The translations under genes and the position numbers were made by a program. A model generated the notes under the pieces. The model worked only from the letters and a program-made list of their open reading frames with translations, did not search any database and was not told the origin of the DNA. 33,269 nt of DNA from an uncultured Bacteroidota bacterium (GTDB lineage: Bacteria; Bacteroidota; Bacteroidia; Flavobacteriales; Flavobacteriaceae): contig CACLQX010000007.1 in NCBI GenBank assembly GCA_902609185.1, positions 1 to 33,269 of the forward strand, written 5' to 3'. This document shows positions 8,939-16,521 of the stretch, in pieces. Position 1 is the stretch's first letter. Each line of letters starts with the position of its first letter.

Positions 8939-9076
8939 TTAAAGAGCAAATTTTACTCCTCTGTAAACTCCCGTATTACCAGATGACTTTGAATTGTCTC
9001 TAGTAATATTACTTGGGCTATATTTAACACCTCTGTACGTTAAATATTTTTGAATAGTTAGGTTTGAAGTCTTCAT
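8939..9076 (-). CDS. 45-residue protein with two YRGVK motifs (DUF4278-like)
   Basis: A very small gene read on the minus strand. It starts MKTSNLTIQKYLTYRGVKYS and ends with VYRGVKFAL, so the motif YRGV-K-F/Y occurs twice, about 24 residues apart. This paired YRGV pattern is the hallmark of DUF4278, a domain best known from short proteins of marine cyanobacteria and their phages; its function is unknown. The gene has its own strong terminator 24 bases after its stop, pointing in its direction, which supports real transcription. Upstream lies a GC-rich stretch that could be a structured leader, and a TATATTTA box at 9176-9183. There is no signal peptide or membrane helix. The DUF4278 assignment is by motif reading only. 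Confidence 0.7.
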   Translation of the reverse strand: MKTSNLTIQKYLTYRGVKYSPSNITRDNSKSSGNTGVYRGVKFAL

Positions 9077-9110
9077 ACATTCATTTTAAATTTAAAACAT
9101 ATGTAACGAT

Positions 9111-9174
9111 TTTTCAGGATGCGTTCTCTCCACCCGCGACTATATTATAAATCCCAGTCTACACGGGACTTGCC
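9111..9174 (-). promoter_or_regulatory. Candidate structured RNA leader upstream of the DUF4278-like gene
   Basis: About 60 bases here have roughly 52% GC in surroundings near 20-25%, and no reading frame explains them. On the minus strand, CCCG pairs with CGGG and GACT with AGTC to form a two-part hairpin with a 1/4 internal loop. An alternative TCCC/GGGA hairpin uses some of the same bases, so the two are mutually exclusive. The element begins just after a possible TATATTTA promoter box (9176-9183) and ends about 35 bases before the small gene. I could not match it to a riboswitch family I know. A 3' untranslated part of crtY is an alternative. Confidence 0.35.
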
Positions 9175-9175
9175 A

Positions 9176-9183
9176 TAAATATA
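9176..9183 (-). promoter_or_regulatory. Candidate -7 box for the DUF4278-like gene
   Basis: TATATTTA on the minus strand, placed so that transcription would start at the first base or so of the GC-rich leader. This gene would then have an approximately 95-base leader, unlike the very short leaders predicted elsewhere in the window. Confidence 0.35.
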
Positions 9184-9290
9184 CCAAAAATTATTGATTT
9201 GATAAAATTTAGTATGTTTTTTTATGATTTTAATATTTAAGGTACTTTTAAATAAGAATATAATAATTAATTGATTTCTAGTATTTTATA

Positions 9291-10436
9291 TTATTTATTA
9301 AAAAGTGTCTTAAAAAAAGTTTTTGTAAATAGGTATTTTGGAAATGATAAAAGGATTTTTAAATCATCAAGTATATTTGACTCATCATCTAAAAATCTGA
9401 AAATTCTTTCAATTTTATTTTTCAAAAAGAGTCTTTCAAATAAATGTGAACCAAGATGATTTTGGTAATACAAAACGTCTAAAAATATTCTGTCATAATA
9501 CCAAAATCTTGTTTTTTTATTAAATTTTCTAAAATCAGTTTCTTTGTCTAAAAATTTTAGTAACTGATCTGATTTTTTATCTATAAATTTAAAAGTATAA
9601 CCAGTTGAAGGTTTTGTCCACCCCCCGGATGTACCTATATTAATAAGATTTTTAGAATTGTATTTTGAATAATCATAACAAGTCATAGGTATTACTCCCT
9701 TTTCATTGCTGATAATCTTATATTCTAATATACCAGCTTTAAATAAATAGTTTGAAATTTCTTTATCATATTCGGAATCATTTAATTTTTTCTTTGAAAA
9801 GAGTGTAAATTCAATCAATGCTTCGTTTGAACTTACAGGGAGAATATAAAAAAAACGAGTTTCTTTTTTTTGATCAATTGAAAAATCCATTATAGTTGCC
9901 TTTTCTTTATCAAAACATTTATTTTTTGTTTTGATTGTCCAACCCTTAAAATGTTGTAATAGCATTTTCAAATTTGAATTTTCATTGTAAGGAGAAAAAG
10001 TTGGAATACTATTAAAAACTTTGTCAGTTATAAATGAATTATTTGAAGTATTTATTTTAACGGTATTTGTTTGCTGATCAATTGACAAAACATCATCATA
10101 CAAAACTTCAACGTTCATTTTAGATTTTACAGTTTTTTTAATTATGTTAAAAAAATCCTGACTCTTTATCATGTTATAAGACATGTCATTTAATTCAAAA
10201 TCTAGACTTATATTATTGGTTTTAAAATTTAATTTTGACCATTTTTTAGACAAAAAAGGATTCCATTTTGAATTATTATTATCCCAAAAACACCATGTTT
10301 TATTTATATCCTTTTTTTTACTCTCTATTATTAAGATTTTCTTATCTAAATAATAGTCAATACTTGACATTTTAAAAAGAATCACAGAAGAAGATAGACC
10401 ATAACCACAGAAAATAAAATCGTAATTCTTTTTCAA
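9291..10436 (-). CDS. crtY: Lycopene beta-cyclase CrtY
   Basis: Makes beta-ionone rings on lycopene or gamma-carotene. The 381 residues carry an N-terminal dinucleotide-binding region (YDFIFCGYGLSSS), TWCFWDNN, LLQHFKGWTIKT, MDFSIDQ, FYILPVSSNEALIEFTLFS and GTSGGWTKPSTGYTF. All are conserved landmarks of bacterial CrtY. The start is a TTG at 10436, because an in-frame stop lies four codons upstream and the next ATG is inside the domain. It is divergent from the crtA-like gene across 73 bases. With CruF and CrtD beyond, it probably works on one end only, giving a monocyclic carotenoid. The protein is very rich in Lys, Asn and Phe, in line with the low GC. Confidence 0.9.
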   Translation of the reverse strand: MKKNYDFIFCGYGLSSSVILFKMSSIDYYLDKKILIIESKKKDINKTWCFWDNNNSKWNPFLSKKWSKLNFKTNNISLDFELNDMSYNMIKSQDFFNIIKKTVKSKMNVEVLYDDVLSIDQQTNTVKINTSNNSFITDKVFNSIPTFSPYNENSNLKMLLQHFKGWTIKTKNKCFDKEKATIMDFSIDQKKETRFFYILPVSSNEALIEFTLFSKKKLNDSEYDKEISNYLFKAGILEYKIISNEKGVIPMTCYDYSKYNSKNLINIGTSGGWTKPSTGYTFKFIDKKSDQLLKFLDKETDFRKFNKKTRFWYYDRIFLDVLYYQNHLGSHLFERLFLKNKIERIFRFLDDESNILDDLKILLSFPKYLFTKTFFKTLFNK

Positions 10437-10453
10437 AAAAAATAATTAAAAAA

Positions 10454-10461
10454 TAAAGATA
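10454..10461 (-). promoter_or_regulatory. Candidate -7 box for crtY
   Basis: TATCTTTA on the minus strand, 17 bases before the TTG start of crtY. It lies back to back with the crtA-side box at 10489-10496 in the divergent spacer. Confidence 0.4.
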
Positions 10462-10488
10462 TTATATTTTCAATTAACAGAATAGCAT

Positions 10489-10496
10489 TAATTTTG
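10489..10496 (+). promoter_or_regulatory. Candidate -7 box for crtA-crtD-cruF
   Basis: TAATTTTG is a perfect TAnnTTTG match ending 13 bases before the ATG at 10510, so the transcript would be almost leaderless. No convincing -33 TTG is seen. Confidence 0.5.
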
Positions 10497-10509
10497 ATAT
10501 GGTAAAACA

Positions 10510-11178
10510 ATGGCGGTATCCATTTCCTTTTTTCACTACGAATCAAATAAGTTTTGGGCGTTTAAACAAATGGTCGAATCTAAAAAATATTTTCAAAATA
10601 AAAAGGATTTAACATTCTACAAAATGCTTGGGACCGGAGGTAAAGGAGGATTTATCTACCCTGATTTTAATGTTTATTCATTACTCTGTGCTTGGAAAAA
10701 ACCTGACCTAATAAATGATTTTATTGAAAATAGCGCTCACGCTTTAGAAATAAAAAAGAAAGCAAAAAAAAGGGTTGATTACATCATGGAACCTATTTTT
10801 TCGAACGGTTTGTGGGATAATACTAATCCTTTTAAAGTAAACAGAACTAAAAAAACTAATACGAATAATAAGATTGGTGTTATCACCAGAGGCAAGATAA
10901 AACTCAGTAAACAATTAGAATTTTGGTTAAATGTATCATCTGCATCTGATTCAATCAAAAATGCTGATGGAGTTGAGTTTTATAAAGGTATTGGCGAATT
11001 GCCCCTACTCTCACAAGCAACTTTTAGTGTTTGGAAAAATCATAAGGCCATTAGCGATTTTGCTTATAAAAATAAAGCGCATTCAGAGATTATTAAAAAA
11101 ACAAGAGAAAGAAAATGGTATAGTGAAGATCTTTTCTCAAGATTTGAAATAATTGATATTCAAACTCGTGAATTTTAA
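10510..11178 (+). CDS. CrtA-related carotenoid monooxygenase, probable carotenoid 2-hydroxylase
   Basis: A 222-residue member of the spheroidene monooxygenase (CrtA) family. Landmarks are SFFHYESNKFWAFKQM, FYKMLGTGGKGGF, GVITRGKI, GELPLLSQATFSVWKN, and the C-terminal WYSEDLFSRFEI. In purple bacteria CrtA adds a 2-keto group to 1-hydroxy/methoxy carotenoids. A CrtA relative from a marine flavobacterium is known to hydroxylate C-2' in myxol synthesis, and the neighbours crtD and cruF make that role the likelier one here. The gene starts the plus-strand carotenoid operon and stops 2 bases before crtD. A ketolase cannot be excluded from sequence alone. Confidence 0.8.
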   Translation: MAVSISFFHYESNKFWAFKQMVESKKYFQNKKDLTFYKMLGTGGKGGFIYPDFNVYSLLCAWKKPDLINDFIENSAHALEIKKKAKKRVDYIMEPIFSNGLWDNTNPFKVNRTKKTNTNNKIGVITRGKIKLSKQLEFWLNVSSASDSIKNADGVEFYKGIGELPLLSQATFSVWKNHKAISDFAYKNKAHSEIIKKTRERKWYSEDLFSRFEIIDIQTREF

Positions 11179-11180
11179 AT

Positions 11181-12641
11181 ATGAAAGTAGCAATTATAGG
11201 ATCTGGAATTGGAGGGATTTGCTCAGCAATAAGACTCAAAAATCAAGGTTTTGATGTAAATGTTTATGAGAAAAATGATTACCCTGGGGGTAAACTAAGC
11301 ACTTTTAAATTAGGTGACTTTAGATTTGATGCAGGACCCTCTTTGTTTACAATGCCTCATTTAGTTGATGAGCTTTTTGCAATTTCTAATGAAAATCCTC
11401 GAAAATTTTTCAATTACAAAAAGAAAAAAATTCATTGTAAATACTTTTGGGATGATGGAAAGAAATTCACTGCATACTCCGACAAAAAAAAGTTTTTTAA
11501 TGAAATTGAAAAAGAGTTTGATGTTCCAAGTTCTACTGTTAAGGGTTATTTAAAAAAAGCGGAAAAGAAATATAATCTCACTGAAAAGATTTTTTTAAAA
11601 AAATCACTTCACAAACTATCAACTTATATTAACACAGATACTCTTAAAGCATTATTTAATGTCAATATTTTTCAAATAAACAAAACACTAAGCAAGGTTA
11701 ATAGTGAAGAGCTAAAAAATAAATATTTGATCCAAATTTTTAATAGGTATGCAACATACAATGGTTCATCTCCATACAAAACACCTGGTATGATGAGCTT
11801 AATCCAACATTTGGAAAATCATTATGGAACGTATATTCCTGAGGGTGGAATGCATGAAATAACAAATAGTTTATTTAATCTAGCAAAAAAAATTGGGGTA
11901 AAATTTCATTTCAAAAGTGAGGTAACCAAATTAAAAATTGAGAAGAATGAGATTAAATTTTTGGAAATTAATAATGATAAAAAAATCTTGTCAAATTATT
12001 TTATTTCAAACGTAGACACTCATCATTTCTACACTAAACTCCTAGGCAATAATATTAGTCATCGATCACTTAAATCTGAGAGATCAAGTTCGGCAGTAAT
12101 TTTTTATTGGTGCATGAAGAATATCAAAACTGATTTAGATTTGCACAATATCTTTTTTTCATCAGATTACAAAAAAGAATTTGAATCAATTTTTGAAAAA
12201 AAACAAATTTATAATGATCCAACAGTTTATTTAAATATAACATCCAAGGATGTAAAAAATGACGCACCTAAAAATTCTGAAAACTGGTTTGTTATGGTTA
12301 ACGCACCACACCACGCAAATCAAAACTGGAATTCAGAAATTAAAATTCTAAAAGAAATTATTATCAAGAAAATTGAGAAAGTTTTAAATATTGATATCAA
12401 GGGAAAGCTGATCAAAGAAAAAGTTTATAGTCCTGCTGATTTGGACAAAAACACAAACTCATATTTAGGCTCTTTATATGGAACATCCAGCAATGATCTG
12501 TTTTCTTCATTTTTAAGACATCCAAATTTTTCTAAGAAGATAAAAAATGTTTTTTTCTGTGGAGGAAGTGTTCATCCTGGAGGTGGAATACCACTTTGCA
12601 TATTATCATCAAAAATCATATCCGATCTAATTGAAAATTAA
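11181..12641 (+). CDS. crtD: 1-hydroxycarotenoid 3,4-desaturase CrtD (phytoene desaturase family)
   Basis: A 486-residue FAD enzyme. The Rossmann motif is IIGSGIGG at residues 5-12, followed by the acidic/Lys YEKNDYPGGKLST segment, RFDAGPSLFTMP, and near the C-terminus FFCGGSVHPGGGIPL, which binds FAD and substrate. The family also includes CrtI. I prefer CrtD because the gene lies between the crtA-like gene and cruF and no crtB is adjacent. Text such as NRYATYNGSSPYKTP and YIPEGGMHEI is also what I associate with flavobacterial CrtD. CrtD introduces the 3',4' double bond next to the 1'-hydroxyl end made by CruF. It overlaps the cruF start by 11 bases. Confidence 0.8.
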   Translation: MKVAIIGSGIGGICSAIRLKNQGFDVNVYEKNDYPGGKLSTFKLGDFRFDAGPSLFTMPHLVDELFAISNENPRKFFNYKKKKIHCKYFWDDGKKFTAYSDKKKFFNEIEKEFDVPSSTVKGYLKKAEKKYNLTEKIFLKKSLHKLSTYINTDTLKALFNVNIFQINKTLSKVNSEELKNKYLIQIFNRYATYNGSSPYKTPGMMSLIQHLENHYGTYIPEGGMHEITNSLFNLAKKIGVKFHFKSEVTKLKIEKNEIKFLEINNDKKILSNYFISNVDTHHFYTKLLGNNISHRSLKSERSSSAVIFYWCMKNIKTDLDLHNIFFSSDYKKEFESIFEKKQIYNDPTVYLNITSKDVKNDAPKNSENWFVMVNAPHHANQNWNSEIKILKEIIIKKIEKVLNIDIKGKLIKEKVYSPADLDKNTNSYLGSLYGTSSNDLFSSFLRHPNFSKKIKNVFFCGGSVHPGGGIPLCILSSKIISDLIEN

Positions 12642-13263
12642 TAAAACATACTTATCAATTTTTCTAATATGGCTAGTACATATTTCTGGATTACTGGGTC
12701 TCTTATTCTATGATTTTATATTTTTTGCGTCTTTTACGCCCATAAATTTGTTCTTAACAAGCCTCCTTTTGATGGTTAATCAAATTAAACTTCATAAACG
12801 TGAATTACTTTGTGTTGTTCTGATTTTTTGGACAGGTATATTTGTTGAATTCTTGGGGGTTAATTATGGTTTATTATTTGGTGAATATTCATATGGTAGA
12901 AATCTAGGCCCCAAACTTTTTGGAGTTCCTTTTTTAATTGGAATGAACTGGGTTATCCTCACTACTATCTCTGGAAGTATTTCAAACCAAATATGTAAAG
13001 GGAGAAAAATCCCATCAATTCTATTGGGTTCACTATTGATGTTATTTATTGATTTTTTTATTGAACCTGTAGCCCCTACTCTTGATTTTTGGGAGTTTAA
13101 AGATTCGATTGTGCCATTATCAAATTATAGTGGTTGGTTTGTTACAGGTTTACTTACTCAATCTTTCTATCAGCTTCTATTTAAATATAAAGAGCTAAAG
13201 TTTTCAGTTAACTTATACCTAGCAATATTTGTTTTTTTTCTTTTCTTGAGCTTAAAACTATAA
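12631..13263 (+). CDS. cruF: Carotenoid 1',2'-hydratase CruF-like membrane protein
   Basis: A 210-residue protein with about seven hydrophobic helices. It carries the CruF/DUF422 landmarks EFLGVNYGLLFGEYSYGRNLGPK, GVPFLIGMNWVI and FIEPVAP. CruF adds water to the psi end of gamma-carotene or lycopene to give the 1'-hydroxy group needed by CrtD. It starts at TTG 12631, inside the crtD end, so translation is coupled. It is the last gene of the crtA-like/crtD/cruF operon and converges with the S9 peptidase gene 13 bases later, with no clear hairpin between. The call rests on motifs and operon context. Confidence 0.82.
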   Translation: MKINKTYLSIFLIWLVHISGLLGLLFYDFIFFASFTPINLFLTSLLLMVNQIKLHKRELLCVVLIFWTGIFVEFLGVNYGLLFGEYSYGRNLGPKLFGVPFLIGMNWVILTTISGSISNQICKGRKIPSILLGSLLMLFIDFFIEPVAPTLDFWEFKDSIVPLSNYSGWFVTGLLTQSFYQLLFKYKELKFSVNLYLAIFVFFLFLSLKL

Positions 13264-13276
13264 TTTTAGAAAGTTA

Positions 13277-16045
13277 TTATTTTACCAAATCATAACCCTG
13301 ATTAATCCCTTTTTCGATTGCGGGAACTCCTTTCTGCATCCAAATAGGCATATTTGCCCCTTTCAAATAATGGTCAAAGAACTGTTGCATTCTGATGTTA
13401 AAATCCTTCCTGTTTTTCATTTTTAGCGGCCAGTGTCTTGCATCATTATAATTTAACAACCAAGAAGGTTTGGACAAACGTCTTAAACTCACAAAAAACT
13501 CAATACCTTGATACCAAGGAACATGGCCATCTTTATCGTTGTGCATTATTAGAAGAGGTGTGTTTATTTTATCAATATTATATATTGGTGAATTTTCAAA
13601 GTATCTCTGAGGATACTCCCAAGGTGTTCCTCCAATTCTACTTTGTGTATGTTCATATTGAAATTGTCTGCTGAGTCCGGTATCCCATCTAATTCCACCA
13701 TATGCACTAATCATATTTACAACTGGAGCTCCTGACTCTGCTGCTTTAAAAATATCAGTTTTTGTAACTAAATATGCTATTTGATAACCTCCCCAGCTGT
13801 GACCCTGAACTCCGATATTATCCTTGTCGACAAATCCTTTTTCAATCAGCGACGTTATTCCAGGAATAACACAATTAAAAGCACTTTCACCTGGATATCC
13901 GACCTTATAGTGTACATCAGGATTAAAAATTAAATAACCCCTACTTGTATAAAAACTATAATTGATAGAAGATCTACCTGGATTTGGTGCCCTATGGGTA
14001 TGCAGACCATTAGAACTTTTTTCATAAAAGTTTACAATCATTGGATATTGTTTTGATGGATCAAAATTCTCAGGCTTAATCAACATTCCAGTCAATTGCA
14101 TACCATCCAAAGATGACCAATTAACCAACTCTGATGTACCCCAATTATAATCAGTTTGCTGTGGATTGGCATTACTAATTATTTTATCAGATTTGAAATT
14201 TAGTTTAGATAATCTAATATCAGGATAGTCTATAAATGATTGTCGTGTATAAATAATATCATCAGATAATCTAGCTTTTTTGGGTGATGAATATCTGTAT
14301 GGACCATCCAAAAGCTGCTGACCTATATTTTTTTTATAATCAAATTCAAAATAACCAGAGTTTTTTGTTAATTCATTGAATGTAATCATTAACAATTTTT
14401 CTGATGTATCAATATATTTAATTTCATTATCCAGTCTAATTAGCCTGTAAGAAGTTTTTGATTCACGACCATTTGTTAAACGCTTACTATTTCCAGTATC
14501 CGGATCAAACTCCCAGATATCATAACGATCATAAATAAAAATAGTTTTGTCATTTTTACTCCAACCTGCTATGCCATAAGAACTTGGGTAATTAGGATAA
14601 TCACTTAATTCATTGTAAAATATTTTTCCTCTGGTAAGCTCAGTGTATTTTGATTTTTTTAGGTTGTGTGTGTACCATGTACTATCAACTTGATTGTATC
14701 CAAACGCATAATAGCCTTGTGGGCTTAATCTCGCCAAACTTGGATTACCTTTTATCACAATTTCAGAGTCTCCATTTTTTATATTCTTTACAGCTAAATC
14801 ATTTTTTGAAAAAAGTGCAGTCCATTGAGAGCTTAATTGGTATGGCTGAGGATTACTTATCAATGCATATTCACCATTTCCGTGCTCAGATATTATTGCA
14901 TTTGGAAAATCTTTATTTGCTATTTGAACAACTTTTTCATTATCAAAATTATAAGCAGATTTAAATGATTTTTTCTTATCATTATTTAACTGCATCTCTT
15001 GAATTGTATAAAGTCTTGGTTCATCATAAGTCCAAACCTCAACATCTACAATTTCCTCTTTTAGAAGTAAAGTATCTTGATATATTTCGGGCAATGCTAA
15101 ACCAAAATATAATTTGGTTTCATCATCTGAAAAACTAATTTGACCATCTGATGAAACATGGTAACCTTCTGGTGAGGCTTTTCTATCCAAAATCAATTTT
15201 AAATCATTTTTAGAATTCCAAGTATACAACTCTTTATTTCTCCTGTAAGATTTTGTGGAATCAGTGTCAACAATGAAAGCTAATTTTTTTCCACTATTAC
15301 TTAAATTAAGATTATAGTACTTTGTTTTTACATGTGATTCGAAAATATGCTTTGTTAAGTTATTATTTAAGTCTTTAATGTAAACTCCAGGCTTAATAAC
15401 ATTATCATCACCAGTGGTTATGTATGAAATTATTTTTTCCTCTTTCGAGAATGTGTAATCTGTCACAAATTGAATAGTATCTTCCTGGTTAGTATTCAAG
15501 TTTCTAATAACAAGTGGATATCCATTTTTTATACTTGGTTTTTTACTTTTTTCCTTTGTTTTGGTTGAATCTTTTTGTTTTTTATTTTTTTTAATAAAAT
15601 CATAAGTATAAGCAATAAAACCTGACCACTTTTTCGGACTTTTATATGATTTGATGTTTGATAATTTAATCAAAGATTTATCTTTTAGGTTGAAAATCCC
15701 AAGTGTATCCTTTGGCATTTTGTCCTTTTTTACTTTTCTTCTTTTCATTTCAGTAATTGAATCATTCCATTCCTTAATTGTAAAAACTGCATATTTGGAG
15801 TCATAAGAAAAAACACCTCTCTCACCACGATCATGTTCAAAAATCAAATTAGCATTCTTGTCTTTTATTTTTAAAAAACTATCCTCCTCCCCTCTTTGAA
15901 TTGAATACATTATATAATTACCATCAGAAGAAATTTGGGAATTTTGTATTCTGTTCCAGATATCAAAATCTTTATGTTCCAATACTTTTTTTTGCGAGTT
16001 AAGGTTTGTAGTAATTATTAATAAAAGTATGAACAGTTTTTTCAT
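13277..16045 (-). CDS. S9 family prolyl-oligopeptidase-type serine peptidase, secreted
   Basis: A 922-residue exported peptidase. The signal peptide is MKKLFILLLIITTNLNSQ; residues of about 30-650 form a WD-like beta-propeller, and the C-terminal 250 residues an alpha/beta hydrolase. The nucleophile sits in GVQGHSWGGYQIAY (S750); D839 in HNDKDGHVPW and H871 in DARHWPLK complete the triad. Such large S9 enzymes in Bacteroidota degrade peptides in the periplasm or outside. The preferred start is the ATG at 16045, which forms an ATGA overlap with the upstream small membrane-protein gene; an in-frame ATG nine bases further upstream is possible. A Lys/Ser-rich insert lies at about residues 155-175. 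The exact specificity is unknown. Confidence 0.9.
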   Translation of the reverse strand: MKKLFILLLIITTNLNSQKKVLEHKDFDIWNRIQNSQISSDGNYIMYSIQRGEEDSFLKIKDKNANLIFEHDRGERGVFSYDSKYAVFTIKEWNDSITEMKRRKVKKDKMPKDTLGIFNLKDKSLIKLSNIKSYKSPKKWSGFIAYTYDFIKKNKKQKDSTKTKEKSKKPSIKNGYPLVIRNLNTNQEDTIQFVTDYTFSKEEKIISYITTGDDNVIKPGVYIKDLNNNLTKHIFESHVKTKYYNLNLSNSGKKLAFIVDTDSTKSYRRNKELYTWNSKNDLKLILDRKASPEGYHVSSDGQISFSDDETKLYFGLALPEIYQDTLLLKEEIVDVEVWTYDEPRLYTIQEMQLNNDKKKSFKSAYNFDNEKVVQIANKDFPNAIISEHGNGEYALISNPQPYQLSSQWTALFSKNDLAVKNIKNGDSEIVIKGNPSLARLSPQGYYAFGYNQVDSTWYTHNLKKSKYTELTRGKIFYNELSDYPNYPSSYGIAGWSKNDKTIFIYDRYDIWEFDPDTGNSKRLTNGRESKTSYRLIRLDNEIKYIDTSEKLLMITFNELTKNSGYFEFDYKKNIGQQLLDGPYRYSSPKKARLSDDIIYTRQSFIDYPDIRLSKLNFKSDKIISNANPQQTDYNWGTSELVNWSSLDGMQLTGMLIKPENFDPSKQYPMIVNFYEKSSNGLHTHRAPNPGRSSINYSFYTSRGYLIFNPDVHYKVGYPGESAFNCVIPGITSLIEKGFVDKDNIGVQGHSWGGYQIAYLVTKTDIFKAAESGAPVVNMISAYGGIRWDTGLSRQFQYEHTQSRIGGTPWEYPQRYFENSPIYNIDKINTPLLIMHNDKDGHVPWYQGIEFFVSLRRLSKPSWLLNYNDARHWPLKMKNRKDFNIRMQQFFDHYLKGANMPIWMQKGVPAIEKGINQGYDLVK

Positions 16046-16257
16046 TTTTTCCAATTATAATTTTTCATTCTGCTTTGGGAACCTTTCTTTCGTTTAGGTT
16101 GTTTCTTTCTTTCATTTGAGAGGTTTCTGGAATAGTAGTTTTTGTAATCCAATAACTCTTTCTCTTTTCGTTGCTTCTCTTGTTTCATTTCCCAAACAAA
16201 AGACATACAATAGATAAGGGTTATTATTACACCTATTAAAAAGATTATTATATTCAT
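16042..16257 (-). CDS. Small single-pass membrane protein, unknown function
   Basis: A 71-residue protein with one N-terminal hydrophobic helix (IIIFLIGVIITLIYCMSFVW) followed by a strongly basic, helical tail rich in Lys, Arg, Gln and Glu. Its stop overlaps the S9 peptidase start as ATGA, so the pair is coupled. A TACATTTA box at 16283-16290 fits a promoter 25 bases ahead of the ATG. I do not recognise the family. The coupling suggests it is expressed with the peptidase, but gives no clue to the job. Confidence 0.65.
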   Translation of the reverse strand: MNIIIFLIGVIITLIYCMSFVWEMKQEKQRKEKELLDYKNYYSRNLSNERKKQPKRKKGSQSRMKNYNWKK

Positions 16258-16282
16258 TTAAAAAGGAGTTTTTTCATTGTTA

Positions 16283-16290
16283 TAAATGTA
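16283..16290 (-). promoter_or_regulatory. Candidate -7 box for the small membrane protein / S9 operon
   Basis: TACATTTA on the minus strand, 25 bases before the ATG at 16257. Confidence 0.3.
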
Positions 16291-16326
16291 ATAAATTCGC
16301 ATCTAAATAGGCATAAAATGTGTATT

Positions 16327-16349
16327 GTGAGATACAACGTGAGATACAA
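16327..16349. repeat. Tandem direct repeat of an 11-mer near tRNA-Arg
   Basis: GTGAGATACAA occurs twice with one base (C) between, giving a 12-base period, 44 bases upstream of the tRNA. No reading frame covers it. It could be a protein-binding pair or a leftover integration arm site; nothing else of a mobile element is present. Confidence 0.6.
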
Positions 16350-16392
16350 ACATTTTAAAAAGTCTATAAAACATAGTATTTAACAGATATAA

Positions 16393-16466
16393 GGCCTCGT
16401 AGCATAACTGAATAGTGCATCTGATTACGGCTCAGAAGGTTGCAGGTTTGAATCCTGCCGAGGTCA
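16393..16466 (+). tRNA. tRNA-Arg (anticodon ACG)
   Basis: A full cloverleaf can be drawn: acceptor GGCCTCG with CGAGGTC (one G-U), D stem GCAT/GTGC, anticodon stem TCTGA/TCAGA enclosing TTACGGC, and T arm GCAGG-TTTGAAT-CCTGC. The discriminator base is A. The anticodon at 16427-16429 is ACG, read as ICG after deamination, for CGU/CGC/CGA arginine codons. The 3' CCA is not encoded (CAA follows). A strong terminator begins 3 bases later. Confidence 0.96.
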
Positions 16467-16469
16467 CAA

Positions 16470-16503
16470 AAAAAGGGAAACTAATAATTTAGATTCCCTT
16501 TTT
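16470..16503. terminator. Bidirectional terminator after tRNA-Arg
   Basis: AAAAAGGGAA pairs with TTCCCTTTTT, then an A-A mismatch and CTA/TAG close a short loop. It serves the tRNA (+) and the convergent NTF2-like lipoprotein operon (-), whose stop is at 16522. Confidence 0.88.
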
Positions 16504-16521
16504 GCTTTAAGTAAAAAGTTT

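Noticed and set aside
9111-9174. Match of the GC-rich element to cyanobacterial glutamine riboswitches (glnA / downstream-peptide RNAs)
   Set aside because: Only the 3' GAACGC resembles the consensus; the matching 5' CGTTC arm and the GACGGAAGTAGG core are missing.
16393-16521. Genomic island or prophage next to tRNA-Arg
   Set aside because: No integrase, no phage gene and no duplicated tRNA 3' end is present; only a short tandem repeat.
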